A stretch of DNA of 64,000 bases from NCBI GenBank assembly GCA_016718875.1, contig JADKBL010000003.1:62001-126000 (forward strand). Direction: 5' to 3'. Every line of letters begins with the position of its first letter. Within the stretch, counting starts at the first letter, position 1. The stretch is from Bacteroidota bacterium. GTDB taxonomy: Bacteria; Bacteroidota; Bacteroidia; Bacteroidales; VadinHA17. A model generated the notes under the pieces. It was not told the origin of the DNA. It made no database searches and worked only from the letters and a program-made list of their open reading frames with translations. Of this stretch, positions 8,806-18,404 are shown piece by piece. The position numbers and the translations under genes were made by a program.

Positions 8806-11319
8806 TTGAGCATGATGCTTCTTTCTTATGAAGCATTTTCTCAGGAAAATGCTTCGATTAAAGCCTGCATGACTGACTCACAGATTACAATCGACGGTGA
8901 ATTAAATGAAGCGGCATGGCTTCAGTCACCTACGATTACTGATCTTGTACAGTTTGAACCTGAAGAAGGAAAACCATCAGCCCGTAAATCTGAAGTAAGG
9001 ATACTGTTTGGCAAAGATGACCTATATATAGGAGCGGTTTTACATGATGATCAGGCTAACATTGAAAATAACCTGGGCCGGAGAGATGAATATAACAGGG
9101 CTGACTGGTTTATGGTTTCAATTGACTCCTACTTTAATAAAAAGACAGCTTATACCTTTGCAATCAATGCTGCCGGAGTACAGCTTGACGGGCAACAGGA
9201 TGACAACAAAAAACTGAGTACAAGTGATTTAAATCCATTACTTCCTCCCGGACTTGACGCTTCATGGGATGCCATCTGGTTTTCGGATGTCAGTATAACA
9301 GAGAATGGATGGATAGCAGAAATAAAGATTCCTTACAGTATGCTGAGATATTCGAGAAATGAACAGCAGACATGGGGAATTCACCTGCGAAGACGAATCC
9401 CGAATCTTGGGGAGATATCAGAATGGCCATTTATTCCCCGTAACCTGAGAACCAACCTGGTGTCGGGCTATGGTCATATTACCGGAATAAATGGCATCAA
9501 TCCCCGACGCAACATACAGGTAAAACCATATGTTCTTGCAGGTCTTGATCTTTTTGAAAACAAGAATATACCCGGGCAAACCGATTACAAATCTAAATAT
9601 GACGCTGGAGGAGACATCAAGATCGGAATCGGTCCAAACGCAATGCTTGATGCAACTATAAGTCCCGATTTCGGACAGGTTGAGGCTGATCCTGCTGTAT
9701 TGAATCTTACTGCCTTTGAAACATTTTTTGCAGAAAAACGACCGTTTTTCCTGGAGGGAGCCGACATATACAAATTCGGTATCGGAAACAGCAGATTGTA
9801 TTATTCAAGGAGATTTGGTGCCAATGAACCAATTATTGCAGCTGCCAAATTATCAGGTCATTCTGAAAAAGGCTTATCCTTTGGACTACTGGGTACTACG
9901 GCAGGAAAAAACTTCCATCCCACAAACAATTATGCAGTTTTTCGCGCAAGCCAGAGAATCGGATCTTACTCCTCCGCCGGAGGTATCATGACGTATTTTT
10001 ACAGCCCGGCTGAAGAAGGTACGGGGTGGCAGAGTATGACAGGTGGAATTGACTGGGACTTAAGATTCAATAATAATAAATATGGCTTTGAAGGGATAGC
10101 TGCCTTTTCTGACAGAAATCCGCTGGCTGAAGGCAGGCAGCAACAGACAGGAGCAATGAGTGGTCTAGTGCTAAGGAAAAGGCAGGGAATTGTTGATGGA
10201 CATTTCACACTTCTGATGTTCACAGATAAGTATAATCCAAACGATATAGGATGGATCAGCTATGAACAGAACTGGTACCAGATCTGGTCCAACCTGAACT
10301 ATAAATTAAAATCAGGGCAATCATTCGGTCCATTCCAGAGAGGTGATGTGAGCATTTTTTATACAAGAAGGTTATCATTCCTTGAATTGTATGACATGGG
10401 CAGCAATGTAAATCTCAGCTCATCACTTACAACCAGGAAGTTCAGACTGATCAAGGTGGGAGCTAAATTTTTCGATATGCTTGGAGGGTATGATCTCTGG
10501 GAAACAAGAGGTTTGGGTATATGGGGAAAACCGGCTTATGTTGAGCTGTCAGGAGAATTTAATTCCGATGACAGAAAAAACTGGAAAGTAACGCCGAAAG
10601 CATCTTTAAGGAAATATGATAACAAAGGCAGTGAATACATTCTGGACTTCCAGGGTATCATTAACACCGGAACCAGGCTGTCATTTCAGGCAAATATAAA
10701 AGGAAACTGGGAGGATCATAAGACTGCCTGGGCTTCAAATGAAACGTTTATAAATGAAAACGGTTCCTGGAAAATTGGCAACCTGTCCAATTCACCTGAT
10801 AATCTGTCCGGTGAAGATTATACAGCCATTGATGATAAAGGAATGCTTGATATTATTCTGGCTGAGGTGAAGGAATACAAACCGGGTCAATACTATGTAC
10901 CGGTATTCGGGATCCGCGATACAAGGTCACTTGATTTTACTGTAAGGAGCTCACTTACATTTACAAGCAGGTTTTCCATGCAGCTCTATTCACAATTCTT
11001 TGTGGCAAAAGGCAGGTATGATAATTTCAGCATTCTTTCTGATCCTGACAAGATGGATCCTTTTTCAGCATATCCCAAAAGACGCGATTTCAATTACAAA
11101 AACCTCCAGTCAAATTTTGTAACCCGCTGGGAATACAGACCAGGATCCGCTATATACCTCGTCTGGAGCCATTCAAGAAACAGACGTGATGAAAATAATC
11201 CTCTTGCACCATGGGGTGACCCGTTATATGAACAATCGCTTGGCGGACAGTTATCGGATATCTTCAGGATCTTTCCTAAAAACAGCTTCATGATCAAGAT
11301 CGATTATGCATTTCATTAA
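8806..11319 (+). CDS. DUF5916 outer-membrane-type protein with CBM9-like N-terminus
   Basis: About 837 aa. The N-terminal region (ITIDGELNEAAWLQ, then a beta-sandwich) resembles the CBM9-like domain found at the front of DUF5916 proteins. The rest is aromatic-rich with alternating strands, consistent with a membrane beta-barrel. The frame opens at a TTG (8806) or ATG (8812) in a poor start context. An ATG at 8772 gives MLRGFKTLRRF in another frame; dropping one T from the T7 run at 8801-8807 joins the two and yields a plausible signal peptide ending at AFSQ. The true start is thus probably 8772 with one spurious T. Its stop is shared with the convergent gene through the tetranucleotide TTAA at 11316-11319. 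Function unknown. Confidence 0.8.
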   Translation: MSMMLLSYEAFSQENASIKACMTDSQITIDGELNEAAWLQSPTITDLVQFEPEEGKPSARKSEVRILFGKDDLYIGAVLHDDQANIENNLGRRDEYNRADWFMVSIDSYFNKKTAYTFAINAAGVQLDGQQDDNKKLSTSDLNPLLPPGLDASWDAIWFSDVSITENGWIAEIKIPYSMLRYSRNEQQTWGIHLRRRIPNLGEISEWPFIPRNLRTNLVSGYGHITGINGINPRRNIQVKPYVLAGLDLFENKNIPGQTDYKSKYDAGGDIKIGIGPNAMLDATISPDFGQVEADPAVLNLTAFETFFAEKRPFFLEGADIYKFGIGNSRLYYSRRFGANEPIIAAAKLSGHSEKGLSFGLLGTTAGKNFHPTNNYAVFRASQRIGSYSSAGGIMTYFYSPAEEGTGWQSMTGGIDWDLRFNNNKYGFEGIAAFSDRNPLAEGRQQQTGAMSGLVLRKRQGIVDGHFTLLMFTDKYNPNDIGWISYEQNWYQIWSNLNYKLKSGQSFGPFQRGDVSIFYTRRLSFLELYDMGSNVNLSSSLTTRKFRLIKVGAKFFDMLGGYDLWETRGLGIWGKPAYVELSGEFNSDDRKNWKVTPKASLRKYDNKGSEYILDFQGIINTGTRLSFQANIKGNWEDHKTAWASNETFINENGSWKIGNLSNSPDNLSGEDYTAIDDKGMLDIILAEVKEYKPGQYYVPVFGIRDTRSLDFTVRSSLTFTSRFSMQLYSQFFVAKGRYDNFSILSDPDKMDPFSAYPKRRDFNYKNLQSNFVTRWEYRPGSAIYLVWSHSRNRRDENNPLAPWGDPLYEQSLGGQLSDIFRIFPKNSFMIKIDYAFH

Positions 11320-13646
11320 TGCGTAACTGATCCGGAGGAAAATTTATTTTTCTTCGGTCCCGGGAGCATCTGTGTGAGTAATCCGTCAAAATGTTTTTCT
11401 GCCTCACTTGTCTTTGTAAGATCCCATACTGAGGTATTCATCAGGCGAAGTCCGAGCACAGTTGTTATCCAGCTCTGAGTCCAGCCCGATTCGATCGACC
11501 ATGCACCCCAGCCGGCATCTCCGTTTGAGGCCCAGTATTCCCAGCGGTTGAAATCAAATGCCCTGAACCATCCACCGTCGAGTTCCGGATGTTTTTCACT
11601 GCGGATTTGTATACGGCAAAGAAATTCAGCAAGTTTATCTTCTGCTTTTCTGTAATAATCATCACCCGTTGCTGCAGCAGCTTCATGAAGTCCAAGAAAA
11701 GCAAAATCAACAGTGTAGAGGAGATCTGAAACACCGTTCCCGTTTGTCTGAATTAACGGAGTCTCACTGGTACCATAGGCTTCATTTGAAGCTGGCGGAG
11801 GAAAGCCCCCTTTGCCCTTCTCTCCTATCTCCTCGCGAATAGCGCCACACTCAGCCTGACTTGCCAGCAGGTCACCTGCCATCTTACGCAACCACTCCCG
11901 GTGCTGAGGAGTGTCATCAACCCTTACAAGCCATGCTAAAGGAAGCAGCATTTTTGCTCTCTCCTGCTGGATACCATTGGTCCATATCCAGTTATCCGGA
12001 TAAGCTTCCATTGTCATTGATATGGCTGTCCGTGCCCTTTGAAGAAACAGATCAAATCCGGTCTGATTATATGCCCAAAGGTAACATGCCCAGATACTGG
12101 CCTGATAATGTGGTGAATATGAGATATTCTTATCAGCAAAAAAATGTTTCCATCCTGCCTTCACCAATGGATCCTGGTCGAGACGGTTTGGTTGAAAACC
12201 ATATACTCCGCTGACCCTGAGATTACCAAGAATAATATTCAGTAACCGTTTATCATACCTGTCTGTATGTTGAGCAGCGGCGGCGATCATCATTCCCAAA
12301 ATGACCCTTGCATTATCATCTCCATAGTAAACAGAATAGCCATCCATTGTACCAGGACCGCAGTAACCCGGCACATCATTCCACCCTGACAAACCATAGG
12401 CAGGATGCTTTGGATCAGATCTGTCGCCCAGGGATATCATTGATTTGAAGAAGAGCCAGTCTCCGATATTTGCGCCGGTCTTCATGAATACAGAATCTTT
12501 CAGACCATAACCGGCAAGACTTATTGCACCAGCAATCTCACCATTACAGTCACCACGCCTCCACCACCTTACAGGTTGTGTCCCATCATTGAAAATCTTT
12601 GCATCGAAACCTTCAAGTACACCGAGCGAACCATCTCCGGCAGGTGCAGTCAGGTCAGGTCTGAATCCGACCCTGTGACCAAATGGCCATTCTGCAGCAA
12701 GGTCAGGATCGGCACTGCCGGGTTCAGGTGAGTTTGTGGGTTTTTCATATTTTGAATTCATGGCACCACTCACAATCATCCCGGAGTTAAAGTACCAGTC
12801 AATCCCGCGCTTCAAGGCTTCCCGTTCATAATTTTCCGGAAGACTTTCCACAGCACTGAATGATGGGACAACTGTTGTAGTCCATTGAAGACCTGATACT
12901 TCCAAACCCGGCTGAGCCCATCTCAGGATGTGACCCCAGATTGCCTTCCACGCATCAGAGGGAGCATAACGACCCGTGATGAACTGGCTGAGTTTTGTTG
13001 AGGAAACCATCAGGCTGCCTTTTCCTTCCGGCACACTGATTTCACTCAGCACAGGGAATACTTTATCCGGCAAGCCGTAAACGGCACTGTCAAAACCTGC
13101 AATTCGGGCAATCACAATATCCGGGTTTGACAATTCCATCGGGATAAAGCGGCAATCGTGAATTGCAAGTATTCTGAGTTTGCTCAGTTCAGGAGAAAAA
13201 GCATCGGATGAAATTACAGCCCGTTCCCAGTGAGTTCCTCTTGGCTCTCCGGTTGCAATACCTGGAACAAATGATGGATATTCTATAAATAATCTTAGTC
13301 CCTTCCTGCCTGCTTCAGTAAAAAGTAAAGAATCCATTGAGGTTGTCCTGCGGGGATAACCATCTGCCAGAATCAAAACACCTGATCCTTTTCGGGCATT
13401 TGCAATTGCTTCAGCCGGGTTTTCAAACCTGCTGCACTTCACATTGTTTTCTGTAAGTGTTAAATACAGGTCATTGTCCTTGCTGCAGCTGAGAGTAAGA
13501 CCAGGTCCCGAACATGAAGAAAAAACCACAATCGAAAAAATGCATAACACCCCTAAATCCCCCAAGGGGGACTTTAAGAAACTCAGTAACTTTTTAAGCC
13601 CCCCCTGGGGGGTTGGGGGGTAAATAATTATGTGCCTGACAGTCAT
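11316..13646 (-). CDS. Uncharacterised lipoprotein, possible (alpha/alpha)-barrel hydrolase
   Basis: A 776-aa reading frame. About residues 20-45 come from a palindromic intergenic repeat (see 13548-13624); just after it lies a lipoprotein-like stretch ending FSSC. The middle and C-terminal parts are Trp/Tyr/Gly-rich and helical (WWRRGDCNGE, YYGDDNARVILGM, GGWFRAFDFNRWEYWASNGDAGW), a composition seen in six-hairpin and (alpha/alpha)6-barrel glycosidases. I do not recognise a named GH family. It sits 17 nt downstream of the GH29 fucosidase on the same strand, so it may act on the same glycan. The real translation start is uncertain: the ATG at 13646 lies upstream of the repeat, and a GTG just after the repeat (about 13552) is an alternative. 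Confidence 0.65.
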   Translation of the reverse strand: MTVRHIIIYPPTPQGGLKKLLSFLKSPLGDLGVLCIFSIVVFSSCSGPGLTLSCSKDNDLYLTLTENNVKCSRFENPAEAIANARKGSGVLILADGYPRRTTSMDSLLFTEAGRKGLRLFIEYPSFVPGIATGEPRGTHWERAVISSDAFSPELSKLRILAIHDCRFIPMELSNPDIVIARIAGFDSAVYGLPDKVFPVLSEISVPEGKGSLMVSSTKLSQFITGRYAPSDAWKAIWGHILRWAQPGLEVSGLQWTTTVVPSFSAVESLPENYEREALKRGIDWYFNSGMIVSGAMNSKYEKPTNSPEPGSADPDLAAEWPFGHRVGFRPDLTAPAGDGSLGVLEGFDAKIFNDGTQPVRWWRRGDCNGEIAGAISLAGYGLKDSVFMKTGANIGDWLFFKSMISLGDRSDPKHPAYGLSGWNDVPGYCGPGTMDGYSVYYGDDNARVILGMMIAAAAQHTDRYDKRLLNIILGNLRVSGVYGFQPNRLDQDPLVKAGWKHFFADKNISYSPHYQASIWACYLWAYNQTGFDLFLQRARTAISMTMEAYPDNWIWTNGIQQERAKMLLPLAWLVRVDDTPQHREWLRKMAGDLLASQAECGAIREEIGEKGKGGFPPPASNEAYGTSETPLIQTNGNGVSDLLYTVDFAFLGLHEAAAATGDDYYRKAEDKLAEFLCRIQIRSEKHPELDGGWFRAFDFNRWEYWASNGDAGWGAWSIESGWTQSWITTVLGLRLMNTSVWDLTKTSEAEKHFDGLLTQMLPGPKKNKFSSGSVTH
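13548..13624. repeat. GC-rich palindromic repeat element, REP/MITE-like
   Basis: About 77 bp containing two strong palindromes, CCCCCAAGGGGG near its left end and CCCCCCCTGGGGGG near its right, separated by a less structured spacer, and ending GGTTGGGGGG. Minus-strand translation gives PPTPQGGL...KSPLGDLGV, a peptide I recognise as a recurrent by-product of repeats in Bacteroidota genomes. It lies between the GH29 gene and the next gene of the same strand and is read through in frame. Copy number elsewhere in the genome cannot be seen from this window. Confidence 0.7.
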
Positions 13647-13663
13647 ATTTTATTCGTCTCCTT

Positions 13664-15019
13664 TTAATAACAAGCCATACTCTTAATAACAGGCACTCCG
13701 GCTGATTTGATCACTTCGAGTTTCACAGCCGAGCATTTTTCCTTATTGATCTTCTCTATTCTCTTATGTCCTATGCATGAACCGGTTGCCAGCACTTTCC
13801 ACTTTCCGTCAATAAGCCCTGAAAGTTTGTATTCCCGGATATTCTCACCTTTTGCAATGTCTTCCATTATCACAACATACGATAACTCCCTCGTTGCCGG
13901 CAATTTCAGATTTATCTCATTTCCTTTTCCTTCTGTATTTGCAAGAGACTTGCCAAAGCTCCCGCTGATAAGCTCACCGAATTCGGTCATTCTTTTTACA
14001 TCCGCGTCAGGTACAAGGCCCCTGTCATCGATCACAACTCCGAGCAGCATATTGGTATTTCTCCCGACACTTTTACAATATTTGTCCAGCAGCTCATCGA
14101 GACTGCGCATCTTGTTATCCTGGTCCTTGTGCCAGAACCATCCACCCTGGAAAGATGAGTTAAGGCGAAGCGGAAAATCTGACTCCCCCGGACACCAGAA
14201 CAAACCTTCAGGATTACCATTCAGTCCCTTTATTTCAATAACACCTGATGCAGAAGTGGTTGAATCGGCCCGTGACCAGCAGGGATAGGGTGCCACACCC
14301 TCTTCGTTGCCAACCCATCTGATGTTATTTTCATAACCGAAAGGTCCCTGAAAAGCAATAGCATCAGGCTGGTGCTTTTTTAACAGAGCCAAGACATCAA
14401 ATCCTCCTTTTTCCACAGGAAGAACTCCTCCGTCGAACCACACTTCAAAAAGATCGCCATATTGTGACCATAACTCTGTCAGCTGCATTTTAACTATCTC
14501 ATTGTATTTTTTCTGCTCCTCCTGATTGCCGGACACAACCTTACCCGGATTATCCACTTTCAGGTACCCGTTGGCTGTAGTACTTGCATAAATTCCAGGT
14601 TTGACCCCATATTTTTTACATGAGGCAATAAAATCCCCGACTATATCCCCTTTGCCATTTTTCCAGGGTACATTCTTCACACTGTATTCATGGGCTTTTG
14701 TGGGCCATAAGCTGAATCCGCTGCAATGTTTTGCCACCAGAACAACATATGTAGCTCCGGCTGCCTTTGCTGATCTTATCCATTGATCAGTGTCAAGCTC
14801 TTTCGGATTGAATATTGAGAGATCGGGATGATAATTCCAGTCCTTACGAAAATCGTATGAAGGCTCAAAGACGGGCATATCAAAATGAATGAGAACCCCT
14901 ATCTCCGACTCAGCCCATTTTATCTGGGCCTCTGATGGAAGTACTTTTTGGGCTGAAAGAATCTGCACCAGAAAAAATGCTGATAAAACTGTTATTACTG
15001 AAATTCTGATCTTTCTCAT
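13664..15019 (-). CDS. GH29 alpha-L-fucosidase family protein
   Basis: About 451 aa from the preferred start MRKIRIS at 15019, which gives a good Sec signal peptide ending LSAQ; an upstream ATG at 15049 would overlap the preceding gene. GH29 features: IGVLIHF near the N-terminus, the AKHCSGFSLWPT block, and the nucleophile Asp in FEVWFDGG (D196). The family usually reads KHHDGF at the second site, so His and Asp are replaced by Cys and Ser here, as in a divergent subset of the family. Probably periplasmic removal of alpha-L-fucose or a related sugar. A C-terminal beta domain follows the barrel. Co-directional with the permease upstream and the barrel-like lipoprotein downstream. Confidence 0.88.
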   Translation of the reverse strand: MRKIRISVITVLSAFFLVQILSAQKVLPSEAQIKWAESEIGVLIHFDMPVFEPSYDFRKDWNYHPDLSIFNPKELDTDQWIRSAKAAGATYVVLVAKHCSGFSLWPTKAHEYSVKNVPWKNGKGDIVGDFIASCKKYGVKPGIYASTTANGYLKVDNPGKVVSGNQEEQKKYNEIVKMQLTELWSQYGDLFEVWFDGGVLPVEKGGFDVLALLKKHQPDAIAFQGPFGYENNIRWVGNEEGVAPYPCWSRADSTTSASGVIEIKGLNGNPEGLFWCPGESDFPLRLNSSFQGGWFWHKDQDNKMRSLDELLDKYCKSVGRNTNMLLGVVIDDRGLVPDADVKRMTEFGELISGSFGKSLANTEGKGNEINLKLPATRELSYVVIMEDIAKGENIREYKLSGLIDGKWKVLATGSCIGHKRIEKINKEKCSAVKLEVIKSAGVPVIKSMACY

Positions 15020-15041
15020 AATATACTGTTTCTGTAATTTT

Positions 15042-17441
15042 TCATTCATACTTTAGTGTCTCTACCGGGTTTTTCCCGGCAGCTCTCCATGATTGTACCG
15101 ATACAGTTATAAATGTAATAATAAATGCTGTAAATCCGGCTCCGGCAAAGATCCACCAATTGAGAGATATCCTGTAGGCAAAACTTTCCAGCCATTTGGA
15201 TACCAGAAAGTAGGCCATTGGAATGGCGATGATTATGGAGATGATGATCCATTTCAGCAGATCAATGTTTAGCATAAGCATTATTTCACCGGTTGCTGCT
15301 CCGTTTATTTTTCTGATACCTATTTCCTTTGTGCGCCTCTGTGTTGTTAGAAGAGTAAGTCCGAGCATTCCCATTGAGCAAATAAACAGAGCCATGAATG
15401 TAAAAACCGACAGTAACCTTGTCTGCAATAATTCTGCTTTATAGACATTCTCATACATTGAGCCAACAAACTCATATTGAAACGGATATCCAGGGTACAT
15501 ATTCTCCCAGACTTTTTTAATGTCGGACAGTGCTCTTTCTTTCTCTCCGGGATTGAATGATATTACAAAATTAAGCAGCCACAATTCCTCCCTTTTAAAC
15601 AACACAAGAGGTTCAACTGTTTTCTTTATGCTCGACAGATGAAAATCCTCCACAACTCCGATTATTTTTCCTGCCGGGAGATCAATGCTTTCAATATTTG
15701 TAACAAGCTTAAACTCATGTCCGGTTATTTCAGAAGGATCTGAAAAGTGCAGCCTCTTCATTGCAGTTTCATTTATAATATATTCGCCTGAACCTTCATT
15801 ATCAGTACTTTTTTCAGAAAAATTTGTCCCGGCAAGAAAATTGAGACTAAATGCACTTGCAAATGAATAATCGCAGGGAAATACCCCGATAAAACTGTCA
15901 CTCCTGTCCGTTTCATCCCTCACATATCCTTCCATTTTAAATTCGAACATGTCATTTGCCTCTCCGCCCGGGGGTTCGAACATTGCTGAAACATCCTTAA
16001 CAGAACTGTATTTCAATAATTCATTCTTAAAGACTTTAAATTTTTGCTGAACGCTGGTATGGACATCCTTCATGCAGATCAGGTTTTCATTATTACTGCC
16101 CATACTCTGCTCAAGAGCATAACCTGTTTGTTTTTTAATAGCAAAAACAGCAACGATAAGCACAACTGAAATTGTGTACTGAATTACAATTATCCCTTTG
16201 CTTATACCTTTTCTTCGTAAACTGACATATTTGTGTCCTGAAGTATCCTTGACACTTTCAATTCCCTGCCTCAGCAAGGGTAAAATACCAGAGATAAGTC
16301 CCAGCAATCCAAATATCAGGACAAAACCTGTTATAAAAAGTGAATTACCGGCTAATAGGTTAATCCCGTATTGTGTACGGATAACCAAATTGGCAAAAAA
16401 CGAAATAAAACCGCCTGTTAAACCTGAACAAAGAATGATGATAATCCCATCATATATAAAATACTTAAGCAACACCAATCCTGATGCACCGCAAACTTTA
16501 CTGATAAACAGATAGTTGTCGCTGAAACCGGCCATTCCCATATTAAGATTTGCATAGTTGGCCAGTGCAATTAAAAGCAGTATCAGAGCCGCGATTGAGA
16601 AGGCATAAATAACTGACATGTTTCCATTTGGCTCTATCTCCCTCAGTTTATTTGAATGTAAATGTATGTCTGTTAGTTTCTGCAGATGAGCTTCAATTTT
16701 GCTGACATCTGATTCAGCATCAATCTGAGTTAAACAAAACTCCTTAAAGCCAGATACAATTTTCCCCGGATCTGCATTTTCTGAAAGCAGCAGATAGGTC
16801 CATGCCCATGATTCAATTTCACTTTTTTCAACAGGAGATACAATTACTTCCGGGTGGAAGTGACTGTTCCCCGGAAAATCTCTCATCACACCTTTTACAG
16901 TAAACTCCTTGTTTGTTCCATAAAACTGTCCTTCAGGCAATATCATGATCTGGCCCATCGGATCAGATTTGCCAAATGCTCTTCTTGCAAAGCTCTCAGA
17001 GATTATCATTGATCCCGGGCTATTAAGTATCTCTTCAGGATTTCCGCTAACAAGATTGCAGTTGAATACCCTGAAAAAAGTACTGTCACATTCAAAAGCC
17101 TGATCAATTGGAATGAAATTCTCAATATGCTTCAACACCCCCCCTCTGATCGGAGCCAGTCTTACATATTCCTCTATTTCAGGGAAATAGTCTGCCATAC
17201 CGGGAACAAACCCCGAATTGCTTATTCTGGCAAAATGCTTTCCTCTTATTCCTGACTGATCTGTAACGGTGAGCCTGTAGATCCTTTCAGAATCTTTATG
17301 AAATGTATCGTAAGTCAGTTCGTTTTTTAGGAAAAGGACAATAAGCAAAACACCACTCAATGCAAGACTTAATCCCAGAATTTTAATCAGGTTAAGAAAT
17401 GGTCTCTTGAGAAGATTCCTTATAATGAATTTTAAAGTCAC
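15042..17441 (-). CDS. FtsX/MacB-type ABC transporter permease
   Basis: The 799-aa protein has the duplicated layout common in Bacteroidota. An N-terminal membrane helix (about 20-40) is followed by a MacB-like periplasmic domain, then three helices (about 280-400) ending in an FtsX region, a second helix (about 425-445) with another periplasmic domain, and a final FtsX helix set with the motif RRTKEIGIRKINGA. Such permeases work with a separate ATPase in mechanotransmission or lipoprotein/peptide export. No ATPase gene is adjacent, so a partner must be encoded elsewhere. It ends 23 nt before the preferred GH29 start, so co-transcription is likely, but a functional link to fucose use is not obvious. 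Confidence 0.85.
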   Translation of the reverse strand: MTLKFIIRNLLKRPFLNLIKILGLSLALSGVLLIVLFLKNELTYDTFHKDSERIYRLTVTDQSGIRGKHFARISNSGFVPGMADYFPEIEEYVRLAPIRGGVLKHIENFIPIDQAFECDSTFFRVFNCNLVSGNPEEILNSPGSMIISESFARRAFGKSDPMGQIMILPEGQFYGTNKEFTVKGVMRDFPGNSHFHPEVIVSPVEKSEIESWAWTYLLLSENADPGKIVSGFKEFCLTQIDAESDVSKIEAHLQKLTDIHLHSNKLREIEPNGNMSVIYAFSIAALILLLIALANYANLNMGMAGFSDNYLFISKVCGASGLVLLKYFIYDGIIIILCSGLTGGFISFFANLVIRTQYGINLLAGNSLFITGFVLIFGLLGLISGILPLLRQGIESVKDTSGHKYVSLRRKGISKGIIVIQYTISVVLIVAVFAIKKQTGYALEQSMGSNNENLICMKDVHTSVQQKFKVFKNELLKYSSVKDVSAMFEPPGGEANDMFEFKMEGYVRDETDRSDSFIGVFPCDYSFASAFSLNFLAGTNFSEKSTDNEGSGEYIINETAMKRLHFSDPSEITGHEFKLVTNIESIDLPAGKIIGVVEDFHLSSIKKTVEPLVLFKREELWLLNFVISFNPGEKERALSDIKKVWENMYPGYPFQYEFVGSMYENVYKAELLQTRLLSVFTFMALFICSMGMLGLTLLTTQRRTKEIGIRKINGAATGEIMLMLNIDLLKWIIISIIIAIPMAYFLVSKWLESFAYRISLNWWIFAGAGFTAFIITFITVSVQSWRAAGKNPVETLKYE

Positions 17442-17513
17442 AGCGTCTGTTAACTACAATGGAAGATCGTAAACAATTCTGCAAATCTGCTGGTGGGGCT
17501 TATACTGAAATAA

Positions 17514-18404
17514 TTACTGATATAGTCTTACCCAGTCAATTGTCATACTGATAGGCAGTTCTTCAGGGCGGCTGATAGGTCCCGGCCAGTCATGTTCCAT
17601 CTGCTGATCGAGGATCAGGTAAAAAGGCTGATCGAATGGCCACTGATATGTTCCGGCTCCCGGCACTTTAGGGTATTCATAGGATTTTACTCCGTTAACG
17701 GCATAAACCAGTTTGTCGGGATACCAGCTTACGCTGTAAACGTTATAACCGGTTGTGTCTATCTTTGCTGTTGTTGATTTCTTAGGCTCATTCTGCTTAA
17801 GAGTTATTGTATAGTGATTATGTGTGGTCTGGTATCCGAAGTCATCATGATTGAGTTTTTCCAGGATGTCCATTTCTCCGTTATGCTGATCGGGATAAAT
17901 ATCCTTTTCCGACAGCATCCATATTGCCGGCCACATACCGTAAGCCTGATCAAGCTTTGCCCTTATCTCAATACGGCCATACTGGAATGCAAATTTCCCC
18001 CAGGAGTATATTCCGCCTGTCAGGTAAGGACGGGGGTCCCCGGTAAGCGAATCGGGATTTATGATCCCCATCAGCTTAATATTGTCACCATCAAACAGAA
18101 CAACTCGCGGGTCTGTGGCAGTAATGTACCTGAAACAGTTTTTTACTTCTCTCCAATTCTCAACCGGGACTTTCCATTTGGGTGTTTCGAATAATCCTAT
18201 CCTGTTCCAGACCGTTGTATCAAGTGAACTCTTGTCAAAATCATCTTCCCATACAAGCTGCCAGTCAGTTGATTCATTTCTGCGTTCTTCATTCTGGACA
18301 TACATATAGCCATCTTTTATCTCATAAGGCTTATTATCACACGATACTGCTAATACCAGGAGGATTCCGGTAAGCACTGCAAAAAAGAGTCTTGATTTTT
18401 TCAT
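17514..18404 (-). CDS. GH16 family endo-glucanase/laminarinase-type lipoprotein
   Basis: About 296 aa from the ATG at 18404, which gives MKKSRLFFAVLTG and a lipobox ending VSC (C22); the upstream ATG at 18416 adds only four residues. The GH16 catalytic signature GEMDILE is present, with nucleophile E177, D179 and acid/base E182. WPAIWMLSE just before it and the C-terminal MTIDWVRLYQ are also typical. GH16 enzymes cleave beta-1,3 or mixed beta-1,3/1,4 glucans and some galactans, with retention. It is probably surface or periplasmic and lipid-anchored. First gene of the minus-strand run, divergent from the FKBP gene. Confidence 0.9.
   Translation of the reverse strand: MKKSRLFFAVLTGILLVLAVSCDNKPYEIKDGYMYVQNEERRNESTDWQLVWEDDFDKSSLDTTVWNRIGLFETPKWKVPVENWREVKNCFRYITATDPRVVLFDGDNIKLMGIINPDSLTGDPRPYLTGGIYSWGKFAFQYGRIEIRAKLDQAYGMWPAIWMLSEKDIYPDQHNGEMDILEKLNHDDFGYQTTHNHYTITLKQNEPKKSTTAKIDTTGYNVYSVSWYPDKLVYAVNGVKSYEYPKVPGAGTYQWPFDQPFYLILDQQMEHDWPGPISRPEELPISMTIDWVRLYQ

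Noticed and set aside
13707..14288. Long plus-strand open frame of 193 codons
   Set aside because: It lies fully antisense to the GH29 gene, is rich in Ser/Pro with no recognisable domain, and is a reading shadow.
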